Source of the DNA: Drosophila miranda
Lineage: Eukaryota; Arthropoda; Insecta; Diptera; Drosophilidae
Reading direction: 5' to 3'
Assembly: GCF_003369915.1 (NCBI RefSeq)
Contig: NC_046675.1
Span: 25,296,001 to 25,360,000, forward strand
Length of the DNA stretch: 64,000 nucleotides
Shown: positions 23,116 to 33,600 of the stretch, piece after piece
Layout of the letters: every line of letters begins with the position of its first letter
Position numbering within the stretch: the stretch's first letter is position 1
The notes under the pieces: model-generated
What the model was told of the DNA's origin: nothing
The model's input: the letters and a program-made list of their open reading frames with translations, nothing else
The model's database searches: none
Translations under genes and position numbers: made by a program

Positions 23116-24129
23116 ATGTGGAAGTTTTTGAAAGAAATGCCCAAAGTGGAACTACACGCACACCTGAATGGCTCACTAAACACCAATAGCCTGCGGGATC
23201 TGGCCGAGAAGGTTTATGGCAACACCTCGGAGGAGTTCTCGCATCTGTGTGCGCGCTTTGTAAATTTTGATAAGGATTCAAATCTGGACAAATGCTTCGA
23301 AAAGTTTGCCTTTGTGCATGAGCTGACCTCAACAGCCGTGGGGCTGCAGTATGCTACGGAGCTGGTCATACGCGACTTTGCCAATGATAATATTCAGTAT
23401 CTGGAGCTGCGCACCACGCCTAAGGCCAACAAAAACTACCTGCGTCGCGACTATCTGCGCATTGTGCTAGACACGATCAAAAGGAGCCGCAAAAAATACC
23501 CCAACATTCTGGTGAAGCTGTTGCCGTCTATCAATCGATCCGAGCCTGTGGCGGTGGCCGAAGAGACTGTGGCGTTGGCTCTGGAGTTTGCCAAAACCGA
23601 TCCAGACCTGGTGGTGGGCATTGATCTGAGCGGGATCCCAACCAAAGGGAAATTCACTGACTTCTGTGGTGCGCTGGACTTGGCACGCAGGGAGGGGTTG
23701 AAGCTTGTCATCCATTGTGCGGAAATCGACAATCCCCCGGAGATCAAGGAGATGCTATCCTTTGGTATGTCGCGCTGTGGACATGGGACCTACTTGACCG
23801 AAGAAGATTTTGCACAAATGAAGGCGGCAAACATCCCGATTGAGTGCTGCCTCACGAGCAATGTCAAGTCGGGCTCTGTTTCCAGCTTCGAGGAGCATCA
23901 TCTGAAGCTGCTAATGGAATCTGATGCCCCCAGAGTCGTATGCACAGATGACAGCGGCGTTTTCGACACGTCGCTGACAAATGAGTTTTTGCTGGTGGTG
24001 GAAACATTTAATTTGACGCGCGACCAGTGCATTGACCTGACCCTGGAGGCAGTGAAGCACTCATTTGCCAGTGAGCAGGAGCGCCAGCAGATGGCACTCA
24101 AAGTGGAACATTATGTAAACAGCTTGTAA
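23116..24129 (+). CDS. Ada: Adenosine deaminase-like protein (N6-methyl-AMP deaminase type)
   Basis: Single-exon gene, 337 aa, of the ADAL/MAPDA branch of the adenosine deaminase family, which acts on N6-methyl-AMP rather than as the main secreted adenosine deaminase. Zinc ligands and catalytic residues are visible: His14-x-His16 in VELHAHLNGSL, His200 and catalytic Glu203 in VIHCAEIDN, His223 in RCGHGTYL, and Asp278-Asp279 in VCTDDSGVF. Length and MWKFLKEMPKVELHAHLNGS start agree with the family. The next gene begins 157 bp downstream, and the Ada poly(A) signal AATAAA (24260-24265) lies just before that gene's ATG, so the trailer and the neighbour's leader overlap or abut. Confidence 0.95.
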   Translation: MWKFLKEMPKVELHAHLNGSLNTNSLRDLAEKVYGNTSEEFSHLCARFVNFDKDSNLDKCFEKFAFVHELTSTAVGLQYATELVIRDFANDNIQYLELRTTPKANKNYLRRDYLRIVLDTIKRSRKKYPNILVKLLPSINRSEPVAVAEETVALALEFAKTDPDLVVGIDLSGIPTKGKFTDFCGALDLARREGLKLVIHCAEIDNPPEIKEMLSFGMSRCGHGTYLTEEDFAQMKAANIPIECCLTSNVKSGSVSSFEEHHLKLLMESDAPRVVCTDDSGVFDTSLTNEFLLVVETFNLTRDQCIDLTLEAVKHSFASEQERQQMALKVEHYVNSL

Positions 24130-24286
24130 ACGGACTAACATTTAATTTGAATTCATTGTTTTCGATAATTGGTTGCGCTTAAATCGTGATATAATGTTAT
24201 CGAGAAGCTGGGGAAAGTACTAATTTTGCCATACTGCGTAGGACCATGACTGCAAACAAAATAAATAAAATGTAATTTCAACAAAT

Positions 24287-25938
24287 ATGACTCTACAAAT
24301 GAGTGAATTTCTTTGTCGGGTGTGCCTTCAACAACAAGAGCTCCTGGTGGACATTTACGAGAATGTGGAAGAGCTTCAAATGGACTTGTGCTCATTACTG
24401 GAGAGTTGTGGCAACATCAAAGTGAGTTTTCACTGACCGGTTTGGTTGTCCATTGAATTTCTTATGAGTTTCCTTGGTTCTAGGTGGAACGTCTCGATGA
24501 ATATCCCAAATATTTGTGCCAGGAGTGCACCAAGGAGCTACTCATCACGGCCAAGTTTCGCAAAAAGTGCGCCGAGACGCAGATACGACTGCAAGAAGAC
24601 GCTGCACGAAATGCTCTGAGGCTCGAGGAGAAAGAATGTCTGTCGAATAAGGAATATCAGGGGGAGCAGGAGGTGTTTAGGCCGGAGGAGAAATACCTGA
24701 CAGAGGGAATCATTGTATGCGATCCCATCGACTATGCAGAACAGGTGCCAACTGAGGAGCAGGAGGAGACGACAGCAGAGGATGCTGATCAGGAGTCGCT
24801 TATCTCTGCCAGCTACAACTGCGACAATTGCGGTGCGGTCTTCCAGCAGGCTCACACCCTACGCAAGCATCTTAAAAACTTCCACGCTCTTACCACCATC
24901 TATGACTGTAAAAACTGTGGTCAGTTCTACACGGATAACGCTGAATTTAAAAGCCACAGCTGCTGCACCGATCGCTCCACAGAATTGGTGGTCCAAAGTG
25001 GACGGCATAGATGCATCTACTGCGGCAAGTGTCTGCAGTCGGCCACCAGTCTGGCTGAGCATCTGCGGTTGCACACCGGGGAGCGACCTTATTGTTGCGA
25101 TGATTGCCCACAGACCTTTACGACAAACGGAGCACTGGTTACGCACCAGAAGCGACACTTTAAAGTGATTCAGCACCACTGCAACTATTGCGGCCAGGGA
25201 TTCGTGGAGTCCAGCAATCTGAAGCGCCATATTACCGCCAAGCACACAAAGGAAAAGCCGCACACCTGCACCGTCTGCCAGCGCAAGTTCTCTAGGGTCT
25301 ATCTGCTGGAGCTGCACACTCGCACCCATACGGGCGAACGACCCTACAAGTGCAATCATTGCCAGCGAATGTTTAGCCAGCTGGGCGTGCTGCGTAGCCA
25401 CGAGAGAATACACTCGAATGAGCGCCTGCATCGCTGCCAGCTTTGCCCGAAAACCTTCGGGCGAGCGGCTCAGCTTAGAAATCATCTGATGCGACACGAA
25501 GAAGAGACTGAAACTGATCGAGGTATGGAGCATTTGATAGTTTTTAGGCGTCTGTTAATGCTGGAATTTCTATTTAGTTTAGTGAAGGATCTCAGTGATT
25601 GGTTTTCCTTTTTCAATATTTTAAAATCGTTTGGACTAATAATCCAAGATAACCTGGAGGCCTTACGTTTGCCCGGAATAGTTAGTATCTATAACAGCCA
25701 GGCTGGCTTTCGTCTCAAGACAGAGCAATCGTGGAAGATCTACGAGGAATACCAGACAATCGGTGGCATTATTTGCGTGTGAGTGGACTTTACCTTTCTA
25801 GATACTTTGGCGTTTTAAACAGTCTTATTCACCCGCAGATTTGTATTCCTGGAGCACAACTGGACACACACTCCTCTTCCAGCTGCACCTGTGTCCTTGT
25901 GCCATGGGCACCCCTTAGTTTTACTTAATTTAAAATAA
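24287..25938 (+). CDS. ZAD-type C2H2 zinc-finger protein; 3' end uncertain
   Basis: Putative transcription factor of the insect ZAD family. Exon 1 is 24287-24421 and exon 2 starts at 24484, phase 0. The ZAD domain has Cys10-x2-Cys13 (FLCRVCLQQQ) and Cys57-x2-Cys60 (YLCQECTKEL), split by the intron. Eight C2H2 fingers follow, the second degenerate (YDCKNCGQFYTDNAEFKSHS), with TGERPY linkers between some. After the last finger (HLMRHEEETETDRG) the frame stays open to 25778, with a good donor GTGAGT there, a 60-nt intron and acceptor CCCGCAG, and a final exon 25839-25938. This tail is AT-rich and hydrophobic and unlike the family. Alternatively a weak donor at 25523 removes part of it. The fingers are secure; the tail is not. 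I did not match it to one named fly gene of this large family. Confidence 0.8.
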
Positions 25939-26824
25939 CTTTGGACATTTTTTGTGTTACTCTTTTAATTGTTTATTTGCATGCAGGTAAGATTTAGTAA
26001 TGTTTCATTCTCGTAATTGGTTTTACATTTGTTTTGATTTGATTCTGTAATTATCCTACAAGTTACAACAAATTATGTAGTTATATGCTTTGCTAAATAT
26101 ATATATATATGTTGTATATGCATATTCATATAATGTATATATGTATATAATCGGTTCTGATTGATGAAATTACAAACGAAAAAGAGACAAACTCGAGTGC
26201 CTGCTTTAGGTTGACAGCACAATTACTTCCCATTTGATTTTTTTCGTTTCGGTTCTATCCGATCCTATTTGTACAATAATTAATGTATGCTATAGTAGTT
26301 ATGTATATATTCATATATGTTAGTCATCGTTTGATTTGATTTTCATGCAGGTTTCGAATAATGTAATTCACTTAATTTTTAATTTACGAAATTAGTTTTT
26401 TCTCCTGTTGTGTTACGAGTGCTGACAAGATTTTCCTATTCCAAGTTATGGCTCAATGCTCTTTGGGATTCGGCGTTCGATTCACTTCTCTCGAGCTATA
26501 CTTTTTGTTCCGGTTTTGCGGCGGGTTAGCTGCTCTCTCCTTCATCCTCATCCTACATCTGGTTCGGGGTTCGGGATACGGTTTCCGGTTCAGATTTAAA
26601 ATTGAGGGTCAGATCGGGTCGGGTCGGGTTGGGGCTTGGTTTGGTTGGGTTGGGTTGGGTTTTTGGGAATTACTTAGCCTACAAAAGCGTCGCCTCTGCC
26701 GAATATTTAATTGGTAAAAGAAGATGGTAAGGAAATCATTATAGCCACGAGTCTTGCGTTAACAAGGATAACAAGAGGTGAAGAGGCGTGATGGGTGCAT
26801 AACTCTGTGCTCACACCTGATCCA
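25939..26824. other. Convergent 3' region, AT-rich then G-rich
   Basis: An AT microsatellite at 26097-26112. A minus-strand AATAAA (plus TTTATT near 25972) could end the 26.8-kb exon. A GGGTCGGGTTGGGTT-type G-rich repeat runs at 26605-26660. No ORF supported. Confidence 0.5.
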
Positions 26825-28153
26825 CTACAGCGCTGCGCTCAGCTCCGGCGTCCTGCGGTAATACTTACGCGCCTGCACATTTAGATCGTCCAGCAGCAGC
26901 TCGTTGGACGACTTGGAGCGCTTGGGGAAGATCAGGGCGTGCCGCAGTGGTGTCACATGGGCGATGGCCACATGGGAGCGCGACTTGGGCTTGGGCGGTG
27001 GCTTGGGGGCCGCCCGCTTCTGCTTTTGCGAGGGTCGCCTCAGCTGTTGCACGAACGACTTGCTCAGCGTGGAACCACGATTGAAGTCGGCCGCCTGGTG
27101 GAGCTGCGACTCGGCGGGATACTTCTGCAGCCGCTGATGCTGCTCCGACTTGAGCCGCTCAAAGAGATTGGTCAGCGTCCGGGACCGTGGTGGAGCCGGC
27201 GCTGGATATTTGTTGAGATTCAGTTGGGGAGTACTATGCTTGGGCGTTCGCCCCGCTGCACTAGTGGTAGGTGTGGTCGAGGCTGTCTGCGCCTTGCTGG
27301 CAAACACATCGTCGTCCAGTTCGCTCAGGCTCACCAGCATGTGTTCGTCCTCAAACAGGTCATCGGTGTTGGTCAGTGTCATGCCTCCTGCCTCCTGCTC
27401 TTGTGAGGAGTCATCGTCGTAGCGGGAAAATATCTCATCGAAGGCGGCGTTCACAATGAAGGACTCGTCCTGCAGCTCCTCCTCTACGCTGCTGGGCCGC
27501 GTCAGCGTGCCAAACAGATTCTTACGGTAGTCCTCGAAGGTGGACTGGTGCTGCAGCTGCTCCGTGGAGCGGGCACGATGCGGCCTGAGGTGGGCGTTGG
27601 CCAGGGTCTGGGTACTGCAGCTATTGGTTAATGGTGCCTGAGGCTGTGGCTGTGCCTGTGTTTGTGGTTGGGACTGTGCCCGTGTTCGTGCTTGCTGCTG
27701 CAGCTTCTGGCGGTGCATTTGCTGCATGAGGCGCTGTCGCATCTCCTGCGAGCGGCGCTTCAGCTGGTTGTACTTGCTTTGGGTGGTGCCATTGCCATTG
27801 GCATTGACATTCGGCTCGTACTTACTTAGCTCTCTGTCCCGATCCCGGTCCCGGTCCCGTTCCTGCTCGGCCTCGGCCAGGCGACGCTGCAGGGCCAGCG
27901 TCTCGAACGTGTGCACCACGCTGCCCACATGGGTGCTGATCTCCGGGATACCGAGGTCCCCGCTAAACAGATCCGCATTGCGTTTGCCTAGCGTGGCGTG
28001 GCCATGCCCATGGGCGTGGCAGTGGCGCAGCGGCGGCACCGGACACCGTCGCACCGGATCTGTGGGGAACTGCTCCACGAATTCGGAGGCCTCCTGCTGC
28101 CAGAGAAGGTTGCCCCGTTCATCGTGGCCGCTGGCTGTGGCATGGCTGGTGGA
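26825..28153 (-). CDS. Terminal coding exon, possibly an alternative cytoplasmic tail of the Ig receptor
   Basis: 442 codons open from an acceptor (CATCCTCCCAAGCAG, phase 0) at 28153 to the stop at 26825. Coding character is clear from length, GC-rich third positions and charged and proline motifs: RD-repeat (EQERDRDRDRDRELSKYE), a Gln-rich helix (MRQRLMQQMHRQKLQQQ), an acidic patch (TFEDYRKNLFGTL; DDDSSQEQE), a possible SH3 ligand (APKPPPKPKSR) and the C-terminus RRTPELSAAL. No catalytic domain. The frame is open for a further 59 codons upstream, so the acceptor is a choice. Phase 0 and strand make it compatible with the tail-exon donor at 53065 of the Ig receptor gene, but a separate gene with its 5' part in 31-49 kb is also possible. 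Confidence 0.75.
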   Translation of the reverse strand, partial: STSHATASGHDERGNLLWQQEASEFVEQFPTDPVRRCPVPPLRHCHAHGHGHATLGKRNADLFSGDLGIPEISTHVGSVVHTFETLALQRRLAEAEQERDRDRDRDRELSKYEPNVNANGNGTTQSKYNQLKRRSQEMRQRLMQQMHRQKLQQQARTRAQSQPQTQAQPQPQAPLTNSCSTQTLANAHLRPHRARSTEQLQHQSTFEDYRKNLFGTLTRPSSVEEELQDESFIVNAAFDEIFSRYDDDSSQEQEAGGMTLTNTDDLFEDEHMLVSLSELDDDVFASKAQTASTTPTTSAAGRTPKHSTPQLNLNKYPAPAPPRSRTLTNLFERLKSEQHQRLQKYPAESQLHQAADFNRGSTLSKSFVQQLRRPSQKQKRAAPKPPPKPKSRSHVAIAHVTPLRHALIFPKRSKSSNELLLDDLNVQARKYYRRTPELSAAL

Positions 28154-29645
28154 CTGCTTGGGAGGATGTGGTGTAAGCATTGTTGTTGTTTGTTGTATTT
28201 TGTTTGTGTGGTGGTGGTTGTTGTTGTAGTTGTTGAATGTGTGGTTGTTGTTGGCAGATATTTCAAGCAATTCGTTAATGAAATAAATTAAAAAAATCTG
28301 ATTAGCATCAAGTTGGAGCCCAGAAAACACACAGAGTACTGTCGATTGGTGTTTGGGTTTGGTGCTTTGTGGCTGGTGAGCTTTTCTGAGAGGACTGGGG
28401 CGGTCTTTGGGGGCAGTGGGCGGGGGCTGGGCAGGGTGGTAGGGCGGAGGACATAGCTTACATCTAAAATAAATACATAACTATTTTATATTGGGCTCTT
28501 ATCCATTCTATATACACATTAAACATTAAACAGTAAACTGTTTTGCGAATTTCCATTGTGTTTTTCATCCTATCAACTAAATTTAGTTTATAGACTATTT
28601 AAATATTTAATTTAATGAAACAACAAACAACACAAACAGCTGCCGAGCTCAACAATTGGGGAAGAATATATATGTACATATGTATGTCATATATATCTTC
28701 TTCATAAGCCATTTATGTACTCGTTTTGCATATAAGAATTTCGTAGCAGCCGCCACAAAATGCCACAAATTGAAATCGGAATCATAAATCCGGAACGGGG
28801 GGCCTAGGGAATGCCTTATTACAACTCGGGTTTCAGCTTGGTTGTGTGGAGTATCTCTATCAATCAACTGCAGTACTTAGAGCATTTGATGAACCTCTAA
28901 ATACAGGATGTTACAGTGTCTATATCTATGTGTGTGTACTCATTGATTGTTGTGTGACGTTTAGAGGGTGTCCCAACCAAGTTCCCAAATCTGAAGAAGA
29001 ATAGGAAGAACCATACAAAATATGGTAGGAATGGTTTTACTTTTGTATAAAAGATTTTTCTGTCTTTTTTCTGTCTGTTGTTGGTTCCTTTTTCATTTTA
29101 TATATGTATTTACGGCAAAAAATTTACTAAAAAAGGAACAAAAATGATTGAAAATCTAGGTGAAACAATGTGCACTAGAAGTTTTGATGGTTAGTGGTGA
29201 TTGAATATTTTTAAAAATTTGTAGAGAATTTGTAATTGTTATCATAAATTAGGAAATGAACTGATAATTTCGAAGAGAGCATAGTTATGTGTATCTAACG
29301 GACTAGAAATTTCGAATTTTTTCAGCTTTGAGTCATATTTGTTAGACTGGACGTGTAAAATTGCTGAATTTGAAAGATTTTGGTAGAGATTCCACAGTTC
29401 CAGATGCGATCTATACTCGTAGAACCAGCAATGCCATTTGAAATGACAATCATTAAAAAAGAGAGTCCCCCTTTAACATTCTACGCTTTTCCACAATTCT
29501 CATAGTTATATCCTAAGAAGGGTTGAACTTTTGGGACACCCTGTACCATCCGCAGTCAGAGCTAAGTGTAGGTATTAGTGTTAGTGTTACGTGTTACAGT
29601 AGCTGTGTGTGTGCTTGTGCGTGTGGTGGTGTGGGGGGTGTGCGC
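28154..29645 (-). other. Intron-like sequence between terminal exons
   Basis: AT-rich. Holds a CA/CAA-rich stretch (28180-28260), which could be exonic if the 26.8-kb exon starts further upstream, and the MITE described separately at 28964-29543. No other ORF. Confidence 0.5.
28964..29543. mobile_element. Mariner/Tc1-type MITE, about 580 bp
   Basis: The left end reads TA then GAGGGTGTCCCAA. The right end, read in reverse complement, is TA then CAGGGTGTCCCAAAAG. These are 12 matching terminal inverted bases after one mismatch, flanked by the TA target duplication typical of Tc1/mariner insertion, and the CAGGGTGTCCCA terminus is common among insect mariner-like elements. No transposase frame inside, so non-autonomous. 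Confidence 0.75.
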
Positions 29646-30596
29646 CTAATAATAGTTATTATCAAATGGTAGGCTATCACTGGAGCTCGTGTAGTGTTGC
29701 TGCTGCTGCAATTGAGGCGGCTGTGGCAGCACTTGATTGCTGCAACCATTCCGCTTGATTGGCTTGTTGCCGTTGTTGCACTTTTGGTGCTGCTGCTGCT
29801 GCTTGTGCATGGCCTTGAAGTCGTCCTGCGACTTGCTGTTGCTGCCTCCATTCTTGGAGCAATGCTTGCCGCTCTTGTGCCCCTTGCCTCCGTGCTTGGT
29901 GTGCTTCAGGCTGTGGTGCTGCTGCTGCTGTTGCACATGCAGCTGGGGGTTCGAGTGGTCGCTGGCAGTGCCGCTGCTGCCGTAGCTGTAGATCTGCGAC
30001 TTGGACTGGCTGCGCAGCGGCTGCTGTTGCATGGTGGCCACACTGTAGTGATCCAGGCTATCGAACGTCTGCAGATAGTGGGGATTTATCTGGGTGCAGT
30101 AGTCGCCTCCGCTCTGCTGCTTGCGATCGAGAGTGTTGCGTGTGCTGGTGCCACTGGGATGTGGCAAGTGTGGGCCAGCGTTGTAGCTGAGATGCTGATA
30201 ATGCGACTCCACATTGACCTGCTGCTTGGATCCGTTCTTCATCGGCAGCGGCGGTGGCTGTGGCTGCGGTGATCTTCGGTTCGTGTTGTTGCCATTACCG
30301 TTGCCGTTTCCGTTTCCGTTCCCGTTCCCGTTCGACTTGAAGCTGTTGTTGCCACTGTGCAGCGTGAGGCTGTTGTTGCTGTTGCTGTTGTTGCTATGGC
30401 TATAGCTGTGATTGCTGTTGCTGCACTCGGACTTCGTTTTGATGGCAATGAACGCATTGGGCAGCGGTGGCAGCATTGGCGGTGTACCCGATGGCGTGGC
30501 TGTCGATGAGGAGCAGCTGGTGGCTCCCAGTGGTGCTCCTTGAGGAACTGTTGCTGTGGCGCTGGCCACAACCACCAGTTCCCTCTCCCGCTCCCG
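29646..30596 (-). CDS. Coding exon, low-complexity tail ending DSLPFDNNYY
   Basis: 317 codons including stop, open directly after a TAG at 30599-30597 in the same frame. Begins RERERELVVVASATATV; contains GN repeats, His/Gln/Ser-rich segments and Tyr-containing motifs (NVESHYQHLSYNAG; TQINPHYLQTFDSLDHYS; SQIYSYGSSGTAS), and ends SSSDSLPFDNNYY. Looks like a genuine disordered cytoplasmic tail with possible tyrosine motifs. Entry is either by splicing at GCGTAG|CGG (phase 0, weak tract) or by readthrough of that TAG from the 30641 exon. Confidence 0.6.
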   Translation of the reverse strand, partial: RERERELVVVASATATVPQGAPLGATSCSSSTATPSGTPPMLPPLPNAFIAIKTKSECSNSNHSYSHSNNSNSNNSLTLHSGNNSFKSNGNGNGNGNGNGNGNNTNRRSPQPQPPPLPMKNGSKQQVNVESHYQHLSYNAGPHLPHPSGTSTRNTLDRKQQSGGDYCTQINPHYLQTFDSLDHYSVATMQQQPLRSQSKSQIYSYGSSGTASDHSNPQLHVQQQQQHHSLKHTKHGGKGHKSGKHCSKNGGSNSKSQDDFKAMHKQQQQHQKCNNGNKPIKRNGCSNQVLPQPPQLQQQQHYTSSSDSLPFDNNYY

Positions 30597-30641
30597 CTAC
30601 GCGATGTGATGACCGCCAAATGTGCGTAGCACTGGTACGCT
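30597..30641 (-). CDS. Possible short terminal exon SVPVLRTFGGHHIA
   Basis: From an AATCAG acceptor at 30641, phase 0, 14 codons to TAG (30599-30597). The peptide is followed in frame by the 316-aa stretch above. The upstream tract is A/C-rich, a weak splice site, so the exon start is uncertain; the frame is open further upstream through a CCAA repeat. Confidence 0.35.
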   Translation of the reverse strand, partial: SVPVLRTFGGHHIA

Positions 30642-33600
30642 CTGATTTTTTGTTGATTGGTTGGTTGGTTGGTTGGTTGTTGGTGGTGGGGATTGTTGTT
30701 GGTGGTTGTGTTGTTCAGTTGGTTGTGGTGGTGTTGGTGGATTCACATTACAATTGTGGTGGTGTGCGTGTGGTGGTGGTTGGGTTAAAATGCGCATTGG
30801 TTGGCGGTTGGTTTGGTGGTTTTTGGTTGGAAAATGAAATGTCAGAGCGTAAAAAGAGACGAAAAAAGGAAAAGAGTAGACACTTATCATATAAGTTGTG
30901 TTTGATATAAGTATATAAAATATATATATTTCTTTTACTTTTTTTTCTTTAAAAGATAGTATACTTAGGTATCCTCGTGTGTGTGTGTGTGAGTGTCTGT
31001 GTGTGTGTGTCGTTGATTGATTCGTGGGGGAGTAGGGAAAAAGTGCGTCAGTTGTGGGGACATATCGCGTTTAAAGTAGTTCTTTTCGGTTTCTTTTGAT
31101 TGTTCAGTTAAGTAGTTCATATATATACACATATAGTACTATTGTTGCTAAGCTTTCGACCCACTTACAAGTGCCTCTGCTACTTGGTGCATTGTTAAAC
31201 AAAGGAATTTAAACAGAAAACTTAAACTACATACAATATTTACATAGAGTGTGATTAGTGCTACAATAATGACTACATATAAAGCGCCTTGTGAGCTTCA
31301 ACTGGGGGAGGGGGTTTCAGAACTTATATTAAAGGCAGCTCCTTGGGGTGACTCCCTGGTGCAAGTCACTCGGAATTTCATGCATGGGAGCAGTGACAGG
31401 CAGGCAGGCAGCAGGCGGGGGGGCATGGGGCAGGCAGCACACTAATTTGGGGAGCGAAAAACTTATTAAATTTAACCGGGGAGTACGTGGCAAGCAGTTG
31501 GCCCGCATTCACGGAGAAAAATATAGCTAATTAGCCAGGCTAATTTGGAGAAAAAGTCGCCTTAAGCTGCAACCCACGAAGTTGTCGCATTTAAATGACT
31601 TCTGGTCTCCACAGAGAGAAGCAGTCTCCTTCTCTGCAACGCTCGTTCCTTCCTTCGTCCTTTCGTATGTATGTTGTATGTTTGAGGCTGACTCGGTAAT
31701 TTTTACATTAAATTAAAAAAGTTTCCGGCCCGCCCCAAGGAACAGCAACTGTTTTTCTACCCTCCCTCCCTATCTGCCCATCTTTCTATCTGCCTGTCTG
31801 TCTGCCTCTCTTTTTCTCTGAGAAGCTCAGAAAATGCACTTTATGCATAGTCAATAACGCACACATATTAAAAGCATATAGTACTCTTACGAAGGGGGGA
31901 GGGCCGAGGGAAAACTTCCAGTCGTTCACTCAATGCACTCTCAAAGACACTACAGGGTGCACTTCTCAAGGAAACTTGGAGCTGCTCCTCGGAACAGAAA
32001 AGTTGACAGGCATTGACATAATTTTACGCGCAATGACAACTTGAAAGAGCAGAAAGAGGAGCTGAAGCCACCGCAGGATGTCTCTACATGTCCTGAAGCT
32101 CTCTCTTTCTCGAGTGCAGGCAAATAAGCGCGTAAGTAAGTGTTACACCCACTCCATATCCCCCCAAACCCCATACCGTGCACCCCGGGGCGCTTTTTCA
32201 GCCATTTCCATTGCATTTTCTGCATCATTTAGCTGCCGCTCAGCAAATTGATGGAAATTTAATAGACTTGCCACATAATTGTGGCCGGCATTTGGCGGTT
32301 GACTGCCCTGGCTAATGATGGATGACAAAGAATCGAAGACCAGCTGTGGCAGGATCTGGCTTCCTGGACAGGACAGCACCAAACGGTGGACCAACATCAT
32401 CAACATTAGCAGCAACAGCAACAGCAGCAGCAGCCGGAAATGGGAATGGAGGGGTTAGAGGGTCGCTGTCGCCGTCGCTGCCTCAGCGGAAGTTCAACTC
32501 AGTGCCACAAAAATTTGAAAACTTTGTAAACAAAACTTTGAGCTCTGCACTTTGCTGCTGGCGCGAAACGAAACGAAAAACATCAGGCGACGATCCGCAG
32601 GACCTCTTGGATAAAAATGGTATTCTTCCCCCTCCATTCCCTGTCAACTGCACAAAGTTTTCCACACGGCAAATGGTAGCTGAACTTGCTCTAAACTTGG
32701 CCGAGAAGCAGGACCCGGACGCGGACGAGAGCCGGCACTGCCACTGCCACTGCCACTGGAGTTCCAACTGGAATCCACTCTGCATACAACAACAAAAGCT
32801 TTCATCAATTGTCCGGCGGATGTTAGGTTCACAGACAGAGACAGCACATAGATGTATGTAGATAGAAAGAGGGAGATACAGCAGTGTCAGGGACAGGGAC
32901 AGGGACAGGGACAACGACAGTTGCAGCCAAGCTTCCGCTAAGCTCGGCTACATCCGGCACCCAAATCACCGTAACCATCACCCCCACACCCAACCCCCAA
33001 CCCCAATAGCAAACTAAGCGGAACCCACTTTCCACTCGCCAACACCCACACCGATCAAAGCTAACTGCACTTCAAAAATGGCTTCTATCCTGAATACACT
33101 GCACTACAAAGCAAAGAAGTGAGGGAGTGAAAATAAAACTAAATAGAAGGAAGTGGGAGTGATGGAATCGATATTGCGACTAGAAGATACCCCCGATTAA
33201 CCCCTGGGGTTACAAAGTGAGGAGAAAACTATGAGTATGTCGATTGGCAAGACTCTTCCAATCACAGAAAGACAAAAATAACTACCAGTATTTGAATGAT
33301 TTCCAAAGCCGAAAGCGCGCGGTGCCTTATTTGCGGGAGAATAGGGTATATACCATATACCCTTTTACCCCTAAAGTACTGGGTATTTGTAAATATTACT
33401 TTGAGCTGGTGATGCTGCTGCAACAGAAGTGGAAGATGGCTTTGCTCGTTTTGCATTTCATTCGAAGAAAATGCAGCAAGTTTTCCCAACCTTCCCTCCA
33501 ACCCCACCCCCGCTGCAACTCGCGTCCTTGTGTTGCTGCTGTTGCCTTTGTGTATCGTACAATTGTAATAACTATCTCGGCGAGTGTTTGAAATGCGTTT

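Noticed and set aside
32322..32861. 179-codon plus ORF
   Set aside because: Built on CAG/ACA and CCACTG repeats, no domain, and no promoter or trailer signals.
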